A DNA stretch of 13,533 nucleotides from an uncultured Clostridia bacterium (GCA_934454215.1 CAKSGG010000089.1:1-13533), one strand, 5' to 3'. Shown: positions 6,484 to 13,533, counted from the stretch's first letter. The notes: generated by a model not told the origin, from the sequence alone. Translations and numbers: made by a program.

Positions 6484-7278
6484 ATGATTAAATGTAGAAA
6501 ACAAGACGAATTAGAAATCTTAGAATATATTGGAACTGATTTTACAAAATGTGCTTACCTTTATATAGATTTAAAAAAATATGGATTTGAAAATGAGAAT
6601 ATAAACATTTGGTGGCAAAAAAATAATAGCAATAATATTAAAGCTCTTGCTTTGCAGTACTATAATGGAATGCATATTTTTAGCCAAGATAATCTATTTG
6701 ATACTAGCGATATAGCTGGTTTAATAATTGAGAGAAAACCAACGTTAATTTGTGGAATGAAAGCCACATTGGATTTGGTATATAAGCAATACTTACAAGG
6801 TATTTATTATTCAGAATATGGACATGTTGTGGAATTAAAAAAGCACACAGGAATTAAAGATGAAAATGCCTATCGGGCTGGGAGAGAGGATTTGTATGAA
6901 ATTGCCAAACTGCTTGCTAAAGATGAAAAAATGGGGGATCCATACGGATTTGAATTACTATACAAACAATTACTAGAGAGGTATGATGAGGGCTTTGGAA
7001 GAAACTGGATAAAACGTGATGGGCAGGGAATAGTATCGCATGTTGCTACATATGCAGAGTTAGATAATATTAGTGTGGTGTCAGGTGGAATAGTTAGGGA
7101 AGATTGTCGAGGGAAAGGTGAATATTCACGACAACTAGGCTCAATGTGCCAAGAATTACTGAATTCGAACTTTAAAATTATTTCATACTACTATGACAAG
7201 GGTAGAGGAGCACATGTTAATGTAGGTTTTGAAAATATTGGAGAATGGGAAAAACTAATTCTCAAGAAAGATAAATAG
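6484..7278 (+). CDS. GNAT-type N-acetyltransferase domain protein
   Basis: A 264-residue soluble protein. The C-terminal half carries the acetyl-CoA binding motif of GNAT enzymes: VSGGIVREDCRGKGEYSRQL (199-218) gives strand 4, the V-x-x-D/E-x-R-G-K-G pyrophosphate loop and the following helix, and 'GAHVNVGFENIGEW' (242-255) corresponds to the late 'Y.k.GF...g' element. Residues 1-120 form an unrecognised N-terminal domain, giving a total longer than a simple GNAT (about 150-180), as in FR47-like tandem GNAT proteins where the first copy has decayed. The substrate is unknown; in this locus an amino group on a sugar or amino-alcohol of the surface polymer is plausible (inference). It starts 19 bases after the preceding stop, with AGGA 8 bases before ATG, and its stop overlaps the Shine-Dalgarno of the next gene. 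Confidence 0.72.
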   Translation: MIKCRKQDELEILEYIGTDFTKCAYLYIDLKKYGFENENINIWWQKNNSNNIKALALQYYNGMHIFSQDNLFDTSDIAGLIIERKPTLICGMKATLDLVYKQYLQGIYYSEYGHVVELKKHTGIKDENAYRAGREDLYEIAKLLAKDEKMGDPYGFELLYKQLLERYDEGFGRNWIKRDGQGIVSHVATYAELDNISVVSGGIVREDCRGKGEYSRQLGSMCQELLNSNFKIISYYYDKGRGAHVNVGFENIGEWEKLILKKDK

Positions 7279-7286
7279 GAGATAAA

Positions 7287-8513
7287 ATGAGTAATATTCT
7301 TGGAAGTGATATTTCACTGCAGTTATTTAGTGAGGTGTCTTCGGTATGTGTGAAAAATAATATCAGATATTATATTATAGGCGATGCTGCAATCAATATG
7401 TATTTGCACGATGAGTTTGCAACAAACGGAAGTATTGCTATTTATGCGGAAGATGCTAATCGTTTTTTGAAAGCAATTCAAAAAGAGTTGAACGAAACAA
7501 GGGGACTGGATTTCATGAAGGAAAATCCAAGATTTCCATCATGTTTTTTTCGATATTCTGATTTAAATACGGTGGATTGCACTTTGGATAAATTGCGATT
7601 ATATAAATATAATTGTATCCATTTAGATATAAAATTAATTAAAGGTACAGGGAAATCAGGTATTAAGGCAAGCTTTCAAAAAAAGATATATCAAGCATAT
7701 AAAATTAGCAATGTGTTATCGACAAAAGGAAAATCAATGAAATACAAAGCTTTGCGACAAGGAACAATCTTTTTTAGAAGAGTTTTAGGTATGAGGTTTT
7801 CTGCTAATAGAGCATACAATGCATTTATTAGCTCATCAAATGCACAGGGAAAGAATGTGAAAATAGGGAAATACAAGTATGAGAGAAATGTATTTGATAA
7901 ACCAGTTAAAATGGATCGAAAAGGATTAGAAGTATGGTTCCCTTCAGATATTGAAAGATATTTCCAGATTACATATGGTGAAAAATGGAGTCATAGTAAC
8001 GTTAAGCAAGTTAATTTATCGAAGGAAAGAGTATTAAGCAAAAATACAAAATGGGAGGACTTTCAACAGAGGCTAATAGAATTAGGAATCAATAACTATT
8101 ATAAAAACATAAAACGATATGAAAGACAGAACCGAATGTTTAATATTTATAATAAGAAGGTAAGAAAATACTATGATATTCTAGAAAGAACAAATGACAG
8201 ATTTTTGCTATATACGCAGTTTTTCCCTAGAAAGGATGAATTATTGGAATTGTATAAAAAGCAGGATTTTTATACATTAAAACGGATTCTTAAGCCATAT
8301 ATATTATCGTTAGAGAAAAATGCTAAAAAAGGTTTAGGCGTTTGCTTTGATAAAGATATTTTTGATATTACGATGGAAATATATGTGCACGAAGGTAAAA
8401 TAAAGCGAAGTAAAGTTTTAAGAAATCTAGTTCCAGAAGATCATTGGAAGCCAATACGTATTAAAGATTATAATGGCAAATATATTAATTTTGATAAAGG
8501 ACAATGTCAATAA
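7287..8513 (+). CDS. LicD-fold protein with a degraded active site
   Basis: A 408-residue protein that aligns with its two downstream neighbours over the LicD fold. 'KNNIRYYIIGDAAINMYLHD' (23-42) corresponds to their 'YY(L/I)DGGT.IGA(L/I)R', IHLDIKLI (111-118) to their IDIFI.DP, and 'LEVWFPSDIERYFQITYGEKW' (214-234) to the usual 'v.FP....fL...YG..W' end of the domain. The PWDDD metal-binding cluster found in the neighbours is replaced here by a neutral stretch at about 44-50 (F-A-T-N-G-S-I), and the second glycine of GG is D33. LicD enzymes transfer a phospho-choline-like group from a CDP donor; without the acidic cluster this copy is probably inactive and may be a partner of the active copies (inference). 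AGGAG lies 5 bases before ATG, and the stop overlaps the next start (TAATG). It is very lysine-rich and AT-rich. Confidence 0.68.
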   Translation: MSNILGSDISLQLFSEVSSVCVKNNIRYYIIGDAAINMYLHDEFATNGSIAIYAEDANRFLKAIQKELNETRGLDFMKENPRFPSCFFRYSDLNTVDCTLDKLRLYKYNCIHLDIKLIKGTGKSGIKASFQKKIYQAYKISNVLSTKGKSMKYKALRQGTIFFRRVLGMRFSANRAYNAFISSSNAQGKNVKIGKYKYERNVFDKPVKMDRKGLEVWFPSDIERYFQITYGEKWSHSNVKQVNLSKERVLSKNTKWEDFQQRLIELGINNYYKNIKRYERQNRMFNIYNKKVRKYYDILERTNDRFLLYTQFFPRKDELLELYKKQDFYTLKRILKPYILSLEKNAKKGLGVCFDKDIFDITMEIYVHEGKIKRSKVLRNLVPEDHWKPIRIKDYNGKYINFDKGQCQ

Positions 8514-10078
8514 TGAATAAAGAACAAACATTATTATTAAATCTGTTAATAAAATTAGATGCTTTTTTTTCTGAAAATGGAATTACATACTACTTAGATG
8601 GAGGCACTGCGATAGGAGCATTGAGACATAATGGGTTTTTGCCTTGGGATGATGATGCAGATATATATATCACTAGAGATAATTATCATAAGCTTTTGAA
8701 AGTAGCTAATAAATTGAATGATATTAATGTGATTTTGGCATGTCATGAGTTATACCCTCAATATAATAAAGTGGCGATTAAATTTACTGATTTGAATGAT
8801 ACGTCATTTGTGAAAAGTGATATGTTCCATGGCATGGCGATGGGGCAAAATATTGATATTTTTATTTTGGATCCTGTACCCAAACAGAAGATTGATGAAT
8901 ATTACGCGTATTTCCATGTATACAATGAATTACTCACATATAGTTATGTTGTCAATCAAGATATTGTGAAAAATATAAAGCAATATAAAAAGTATTTGCG
9001 ACGCATGAAAATAAAGGGCAGAGAAAAAGTTCTTAAAGAATTGGAAAGTAAATTTACGAGATTTTCTGAAGAGGAAAGTGATATGTATGCTCTTCGGTGG
9101 GGGGAAATACCTATTGTATATGAAAAAGAGATTTTTGGCAAACCTCGGATGGTTAGATTTGAAAATCACTTATTCCCTGCAGCTAGGCGTACCGAAGATT
9201 TTTTGCGTACTCAATTTGGTGATGATTGGAAAATAATACCTCAAGGAAACATGCGTATAACGCATAATATTTATATAAACCATGATATCCCGGGGATTAA
9301 TTATTTTGATGATTTTAAAAGGTTCGTTAACTTGAATGAAGCAGAGAAAATTTTAAAGAAGAGAAAAAAATTTTGGTTGATGAAACTACCGGCACAAATG
9401 GAACTTCAAAAAAAACAGGATGATTATGGAAGTCTATGCTTTGAAGTAAGGTTTGTGGATATTTGGGAAAGTAATGGATGTGCGCAGTTATTTAAGAAAA
9501 AACGGTATTGTGAATTATTGAATGCATTTCAAGAAATAGAATCGACATACAAGTGCCTTACTGATGAAAAAGATTTCTATTCAAATCATAAAAAAGAAAT
9601 TGAAACAATTTTATATTTGTGGTGCATAAGTGGCAAGTTTTATATTGCAGAAAAATTCATGAAAGCAATGGATATTATAAAAAATCCTGATTTAAATTTC
9701 ATTTTATCATTAATTAAAATAAATCGTGCAATATCTATTTTAATGGAAAATCATCAATATGAAGATGCGTTAAAACTGATTCGACCGTATGTGCTTAGGG
9801 AAGAATTTTCTGAGAACAAAGATTTAATGTGTGCATATATATTCTTAAAAATTAACATATTTAATTCTAATCATAACGATGAATGTAAAGAAATATTAGA
9901 TAAGTTAATGAAATTGTTTCCTAACGATGGCGAATTAATTAAATTGATGGGAGATTATGAAAGTAAAAAAGGTAATCTTAGTAAAGCTTATCAACTGTAT
10001 GATAACGCAGCAAAATCAACATATAACGGATTGATTTTGTTAGAATTAGAACAGAAATATGGCATTGTTATACAATAA
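8513..10078 (+). CDS. LicD family phosphotransferase with TPR-like C-terminus
   Basis: A 521-residue cytoplasmic protein. Residues 20-60 carry the full LicD motif: YYLDGGTAIGALRHNG then PWDDDADIYI (44-53), where the glycines and aspartates bind metal and nucleotide; QNIDIFILDPVP (112-123) supplies a further aspartate. 'FPAARRTEDFLRTQFGDDW' (about 221-239) closes the domain. The last third has helical repeats; 'DGELIKLMGDYESKKGNLSKAYQLYDNA' near 470-505 is a clear TPR-like unit. LicD proteins move phosphocholine or a similar group from a CDP carrier to teichoic acid or polysaccharide, so this one probably decorates the tag polymer. The start chosen is ATG 8513 (TAATG overlap) because the third LicD gene begins with the same M-N-x-E-Q and AAAGGA lies 11 bases upstream; ATG 8504 is an alternative with only 2-base spacing. 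The transferred group cannot be told from sequence; licA/licC-type genes are not present here. Confidence 0.82.
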   Translation: MNKEQTLLLNLLIKLDAFFSENGITYYLDGGTAIGALRHNGFLPWDDDADIYITRDNYHKLLKVANKLNDINVILACHELYPQYNKVAIKFTDLNDTSFVKSDMFHGMAMGQNIDIFILDPVPKQKIDEYYAYFHVYNELLTYSYVVNQDIVKNIKQYKKYLRRMKIKGREKVLKELESKFTRFSEEESDMYALRWGEIPIVYEKEIFGKPRMVRFENHLFPAARRTEDFLRTQFGDDWKIIPQGNMRITHNIYINHDIPGINYFDDFKRFVNLNEAEKILKKRKKFWLMKLPAQMELQKKQDDYGSLCFEVRFVDIWESNGCAQLFKKKRYCELLNAFQEIESTYKCLTDEKDFYSNHKKEIETILYLWCISGKFYIAEKFMKAMDIIKNPDLNFILSLIKINRAISILMENHQYEDALKLIRPYVLREEFSENKDLMCAYIFLKINIFNSNHNDECKEILDKLMKLFPNDGELIKLMGDYESKKGNLSKAYQLYDNAAKSTYNGLILLELEQKYGIVIQ

Positions 10079-10116
10079 TTAAATTATACCTGATTTTGTT
10101 GAACTAGGTGGTCATA

Positions 10117-12729
10117 ATGAATCATGAACAAAAGTATTTATTCAATATGTTAAAAAAAATAGACGTTTTTTTTAAAAAACACAAAATCGAATATTATATA
10201 GACGGGGGAACATTGATAGGAGCAATTCGAAATAAAGGTTTTTTGCCCTGGGATGATGATGTAGATACTGTAATGACTCGAAATAATTATAATAAATTAT
10301 TAAATGTTGCGGATGAACTACTTGAGTTAGGATTTGATTTGGTTTGCTATGAGAGGTATAAGGACTATACCAAAAATTCTGTTAAATTAGTTGATGTTAA
10401 TACTACGATGATTTTATATGGTGATGTAGTTCATAGGCACGCATTTGGTATGCAGGTTGATATCTTTATTTTTGATCCTGTTCCAATGGATAAAATATCT
10501 CAATATACTAAATACTTTTGTGTATATACGGAATTACTAGCATATAATTATTTGCAAAATGAAAAAGTTGTGAAATACATAAAAACGTACAGATGGTACA
10601 AGTTACTAATGTTGTTCTTAGGAAGAAATAGAGTTCTTCAAATTCTAAGAAAGAAACTGTTTTTTTATTCCGAAGAGGAAAGTGATTATTATATCCTGCG
10701 ATTTAATGAACCCGATTTATTTTATGATAAATCCATACTAGGTAAACCTCAATATGCTGAGTTTGAAGGGTATTATTTTCCTATACCTTCCAAACCAGGA
10801 GCTTTCCTGCAGACAATGTATGATAAAGCGTGGAGAATTATCCCATTAGCAAGTGAACAGGTAAGCCATAATGATATTAGGGACTTTTCGATTAGTGGAA
10901 ATAACTATTTTGATGATTTCTATTCGAGAATTTCCATTACTAGGCTTAGACGAGTTCTAAAATTAAGAAAAAAATACAATATGCTTAGACTTCCAAGCAA
11001 GGTGAAGATCGAACAATTTCGTAAAAAATTTTTAGTCCTTCAAATTGAGTTTGGACTGAATGAAACATTAAACTTAGATACTCTAAATAATCTATATGAA
11101 AAGCATGAGTATGAAAAGGTTTGTAAATTTTTCATGCCATTGTTACAGAACAGAAAAGATGTGCTGAAAGTAGGCTCTTTGCCTAGAATTGATAGATCAT
11201 ATTATCGATTGTATTTTAGTTCGTTGGTTTTCTGTGGACAATACTATTATGCAGAAGATTTTTTGCGAATTATAGACAAGAAAGATCAAGAATATTTTAA
11301 TAAAATAAAAGAAGATATAAGTTTGTGTAACCAATTATATGAAATTATTGATAGAAATGATAGCTATGCATTAGAAAAGTTTATTGCTCGTGAATATAGT
11401 TCTCATTGGATGATTGTTGATTTTACAATTGCAAAACTAAAGGTACTAAACTGGAATCAAGAATGCCAATGTGCATGTACAGATAGTTTGATTCAGAAGA
11501 GCCTTCAAATTCATAAAAACAACGGTGAACTACTAAAATACTATGGAGATAATCTTCTGAGTATAGATAAGAAAGAAGCAAGAAAATATCACCAAAATGC
11601 GGTTATTAAAACTCGTAATGGTATAGTGCTATCAGAATTGAAAGAATTAGGGATAAGACAGGAGGATTATATGTATTATTTTAATGAAAATGTGGCAAAT
11701 CTAAACAGAATTTTTGATCAAAATTCACGAGAACATTACTTAAGACTCGATTTAAATGAGAATCCAGTGGGGTTGCCAAAAGAATTTATTCAGAAAGTAT
11801 TGAATAAAGTATCGCCAGAATTAGTTTCAAAATATCCTGAAACACAAGAGTTTACTAAAGTTTTATCAGAATTTATTGGAACAAAAGAAAATGAAATTTG
11901 TTTGACAAATGGATCTGCAGAAGGAATACGGTACATAATAGAAGGGTATACAAGACCTAATGGAAAGATTGTTTCAGTAGAACCTTCATATGCAATGTAT
12001 AAGGTGTATGCAGAAATGTATGGTAGACAACATGTGTCTGTCAAGTATAATAATGATTTAACGATTGATGTGCAAGCAATAATTAACGAGATTAATTCGG
12101 ACGTGGATTTGTTAATACTATTAAATCCGAACAATCCAATTGGAAATATATATACGTACAATGAAATGGATTTGATTATAGAGGCTGCTGTGTCAAATGA
12201 AGTGACCGTGTTAATTGATGAGGCGTATTATTATTTCTATCCAAAGTCATTCATAAAGTATGCTTTAGAGAATAAAAATGTATTTTTAACAAGAACTTTT
12301 TCAAAATTATTTTCTTTAGCAGGTTGTAGATTAGGATACGTGGTTGGAGAAGCTAGTGGAATAAAAATGATTCAGAAATTATGCACACCACATAATGTAA
12401 ATGCATTCGGAATTCTTTTTGCACAATCAATCATAGAGGAAAAAGGGTTAATTGAAAGTTTAGTAGATGAAGCTTTAGAGGGGAAACAATTTCTTATCAA
12501 GACTCTTAAAGAGTATGGATACAAAATAAATGCAGGGGAAGGCAATTTCATTTTTATAGAAGCTAAACATGATGCTGACGAAATTGTTAAAAAAATGAAA
12601 AATGAAGAAAAAATATTAATTAAAGCATATAATGGGATTAAAGGAATGAGTAATTGTTTAAGGGTTACTACCGGGGATAAAGCCACAATGAGTCGGTTTA
12701 TAGATGCCCTTCTTAGAGTTGACGTTTAA
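10117..12729 (+). CDS. LicD-TPR protein fused to a HisC/CobD-like PLP enzyme
   Basis: An 870-residue fusion. Residues 1-270 are an intact LicD domain: YYIDGGTLIGAIR (26-38), PWDDDVDTV (44-52) and MQVDIFIFDPVP (112-123). Residues about 320-510 are helical and end in the same TPR-like unit as the preceding paralogue (NNGELLKYYGD, then ARKYHQNA). From about 541 a complete fold-type I aminotransferase follows: LRLDLNENPVGLP (542-554), TNGSAEG (597-603), NPNNPIG (670-676), LIDEAY (699-704), FSK with the PLP lysine K730, and LRVTTG with R849. This is the HisC/CobD group. The LicD half would transfer a phospho-group and the PLP half would make or modify its precursor (inference). ATG 10117 has AGGTGG 5 bases upstream and matches the M-N-x-E-Q start of the paralogue; GTG 10108 is less likely. 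An internal start exists at 11671. Confidence 0.85.
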   Translation: MNHEQKYLFNMLKKIDVFFKKHKIEYYIDGGTLIGAIRNKGFLPWDDDVDTVMTRNNYNKLLNVADELLELGFDLVCYERYKDYTKNSVKLVDVNTTMILYGDVVHRHAFGMQVDIFIFDPVPMDKISQYTKYFCVYTELLAYNYLQNEKVVKYIKTYRWYKLLMLFLGRNRVLQILRKKLFFYSEEESDYYILRFNEPDLFYDKSILGKPQYAEFEGYYFPIPSKPGAFLQTMYDKAWRIIPLASEQVSHNDIRDFSISGNNYFDDFYSRISITRLRRVLKLRKKYNMLRLPSKVKIEQFRKKFLVLQIEFGLNETLNLDTLNNLYEKHEYEKVCKFFMPLLQNRKDVLKVGSLPRIDRSYYRLYFSSLVFCGQYYYAEDFLRIIDKKDQEYFNKIKEDISLCNQLYEIIDRNDSYALEKFIAREYSSHWMIVDFTIAKLKVLNWNQECQCACTDSLIQKSLQIHKNNGELLKYYGDNLLSIDKKEARKYHQNAVIKTRNGIVLSELKELGIRQEDYMYYFNENVANLNRIFDQNSREHYLRLDLNENPVGLPKEFIQKVLNKVSPELVSKYPETQEFTKVLSEFIGTKENEICLTNGSAEGIRYIIEGYTRPNGKIVSVEPSYAMYKVYAEMYGRQHVSVKYNNDLTIDVQAIINEINSDVDLLILLNPNNPIGNIYTYNEMDLIIEAAVSNEVTVLIDEAYYYFYPKSFIKYALENKNVFLTRTFSKLFSLAGCRLGYVVGEASGIKMIQKLCTPHNVNAFGILFAQSIIEEKGLIESLVDEALEGKQFLIKTLKEYGYKINAGEGNFIFIEAKHDADEIVKKMKNEEKILIKAYNGIKGMSNCLRVTTGDKATMSRFIDALLRVDV
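11661..11673 (+). promoter_or_regulatory. Internal Shine-Dalgarno and in-frame ATG at the LicD/PLP domain junction
   Basis: GGAGG (11661-11665) stands 5 bases before ATG (11671-11673), which is codon 519 of the fusion gene. Initiation here would give a 352-residue PLP enzyme starting MYYFNENVANLNRIFD, the usual length of a stand-alone HisC/CobD-type protein. Just before it, TAG (11648-11650) and TAA (11654-11656) lie in the +1 frame. The site looks like a preserved gene start from before a fusion, or a working second start. Confidence 0.65.
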
Positions 12730-12761
12730 TTTGGGATTATATTGATTTACAATTGTGCTCA

Positions 12762-12784
12762 TATAATATATATGTAAAGGAAGG
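12762..12784 (+). promoter_or_regulatory. Candidate -10 box and Shine-Dalgarno of the LCP gene
   Basis: TATAAT at 12762-12767 is a perfect -10 box, but no good -35 is seen at 17 bases (12739-12744 reads ATATTG). AAAGGAAGG at 12776-12784 is a strong ribosome site 9 bases before the TTG at 12794. No terminator hairpin was found between 12730 and 12793, so reading through from the upstream operon is also possible. Confidence 0.4.
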
Positions 12785-12793
12785 CATTTAACA

Positions 12794-13533
12794 TTGCGTA
12801 GCAAAACACAAAACAAACCAAAGAAAAAATTAAAACTGATTCCGGCGTCTCCTGCTTTAGCGATACTGATGCTGGTAACGATCTTTGCAGAAGCGATCTT
12901 TATGATTTTCCTGGAGGGACTGGACGTGCTCCCGGGGAAATTTGCAGTAATCGTACTGATTTTATTGATCGGCGTATTGGTGCTGATCATAAAGCTTTTG
13001 AATTGTAGGAAGACAGTCACAAAACAGCGAAAGATCGGCGTGATCGTAGCTGCTTTGCTGATCGTGATCCTGGGCGTTGGATCGTTTTACCTTTACAGTA
13101 CATACAGCATGTTCCATAAAATCAGCGGCAAGGATCAGCAGACGGAAGACTTTTATGTCGTTGCACTCAAGCATGGCAGCTATGATAAGATAAAGGATGT
13201 AAAAGGCAAAACTGTTCATATTACAAAGAATGAGACGGATACCTATAGGCAGGCAAAGGACAAACTGGGGAAGAAAGCGAAGGTAACATATAAGGAAGAA
13301 GAGCATTATCTTTCTTTAGGCCATGTGCTGATTGATAAAGATGGGGAGACTCACGATGAGGTGATTTTCTTAAGTGATGTCAATTATCAGATGCTGGAAG
13401 AGGGTATCGATGATTTTGAAAAGAAAACGAAAATCATTTATACGATTTCCATTCCGGTGGACAGCAAGGATGTGGCTAAGAGAATCGATGTAACGAAGGA
13501 TTCTTTTAATGTGTATATCAGTGGAATTGATAC
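12794..13533 (+). CDS. LytR-CpsA-Psr (LCP) family cell-wall polymer ligase, N-terminal part
   Basis: An open frame of 246 codons runs off the window edge. TTG 12794 is the start because AAAGGAAGG lies 9 bases upstream and the nearby ATG (12772) is followed at once by TAA. A basic cytoplasmic N-terminus (KPKKKLK) precedes three hydrophobic segments at about 21-40, 50-69 and 81-101. An extracytoplasmic region with alternating strands and helices (about 117-232) follows, and then 'DSFNVYISGID' (236-246), which matches the first strand of the LCP catalytic domain, where a conserved aspartate and arginines bind the polyprenyl-phosphate polymer. LCP enzymes transfer teichoic acid or capsule from lipid carrier to peptidoglycan, the step that would follow export by the TagGH-like transporter encoded in the same window. 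Composition is back to that of the genes before 5140. The catalytic domain itself is outside the window. Confidence 0.8.
   Translation, partial: MRSKTQNKPKKKLKLIPASPALAILMLVTIFAEAIFMIFLEGLDVLPGKFAVIVLILLIGVLVLIIKLLNCRKTVTKQRKIGVIVAALLIVILGVGSFYLYSTYSMFHKISGKDQQTEDFYVVALKHGSYDKIKDVKGKTVHITKNETDTYRQAKDKLGKKAKVTYKEEEHYLSLGHVLIDKDGETHDEVIFLSDVNYQMLEEGIDDFEKKTKIIYTISIPVDSKDVAKRIDVTKDSFNVYISGID

Larger units (their letters stand above)
5166..12729. other. AT-rich decoration cassette (five genes), probably acquired
   Basis: From the stop of the TagF-like gene to the gap before the LCP gene, base composition drops clearly: one 60-base line inside (9661-9720) has about 17% GC, while a line in the preceding gene (4501-4560) has about 52%. 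Codons switch to AT-ending forms (AAA, ATA, TTA, AAT). The edges coincide with gene boundaries at 5140-5165 and 12730-12793. No integrase, insertion sequence or direct repeat marks the ends, so exchange by homologous recombination between flanking conserved genes is the likely route (inference). Confidence 0.7.

Noticed and set aside
9240..10120. Possible pseudogene because of very low GC
   Set aside because: The frame is unbroken and the translation keeps a paralogous match to the next gene up to its end, so the low GC reflects codon choice.
11790..12686. Minus-strand open frames opposite the PLP domain
   Set aside because: Antisense shadows of a strongly conserved aminotransferase domain; low-complexity hydrophobic translations without motifs.
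12373..12729. Possible terminator or attachment site at the end of the AT-rich block
   Set aside because: No GC-rich stem followed by a T run, and no direct repeat matching the other edge near 5140-5165, could be found by reading.
12658..13306. Minus-strand open frames opposite the LCP gene and its upstream gap
   Set aside because: The plus-strand frame has a strong ribosome site, membrane segments and an LCP match; the reverse frames have none.
1..13533. CRISPR array, tRNA/rRNA, insertion sequence or phage genes
   Set aside because: No regularly spaced repeats, cloverleaf sequences, transposase motifs or phage structural proteins were seen on either strand.

Overview
The window looks like chromosomal DNA of a low-to-moderate GC Gram-positive bacterium of the Clostridia, most likely a Lachnospiraceae member. 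The reasons are a PolC-type DNA polymerase C-terminus at the left edge, strong Shine-Dalgarno sites with several TTG starts, teichoic-acid genes of Firmicutes type, and a multi-membrane-segment LytR-CpsA-Psr protein at the right edge. No tRNA, rRNA, CRISPR array, transposase or integrase was seen.

Layout. Bases 1-186 are the end of polC. A bidirectional hairpin terminator (209-248) separates it from a small convergent XRE-type regulator (248-460, minus strand). Bases 461-752 are a non-coding divergent control region holding candidate promoters, a repeated GGTAACAC-type element, a perfect CACGTACGTG palindrome and a TAACCTA/TAGGTTA inverted repeat. From 753 a tightly packed plus-strand operon runs to 12729. 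Its first half (753-5139) is a wall-teichoic-acid-like module: ABC-2 permease (TagG-like), ATPase (TagH-like), glycerol-3-phosphate cytidylyltransferase (TagD), and two CDP-glycerol glycerophosphotransferases (TagB-like and TagF-like).

The second half (5166-12729) is visibly more AT-rich than its flanks and looks like an inserted decoration cassette. It holds a cytidylyltransferase fused to a degenerate Gfo/Idh/MocA oxidoreductase, a GNAT acetyltransferase, and three tandem LicD-fold proteins. The first LicD lacks the acidic active-site cluster, the second is intact and ends in TPR-like helices, and the third is intact, also ends in TPR-like helices, and continues in frame into a complete HisC/CobD-like PLP enzyme. 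Inside that last gene, exactly at the domain junction, sit a GGAGG Shine-Dalgarno and an in-frame ATG, so the PLP enzyme may also be made alone. Bases 12794-13533 are the start of an LCP-family ligase, where base composition returns to that of the flanks.

Proposed joint role (inference): the first half makes and exports a poly(glycerol phosphate) polymer and the LCP protein attaches it to peptidoglycan. The AT-rich cassette makes a CDP-activated small phospho-compound, possibly an amino-alcohol phosphate made by the PLP enzyme and activated by the fused cytidylyltransferase, which the LicD proteins place on the polymer. Composition and family statements were judged by eye; no database search was run.
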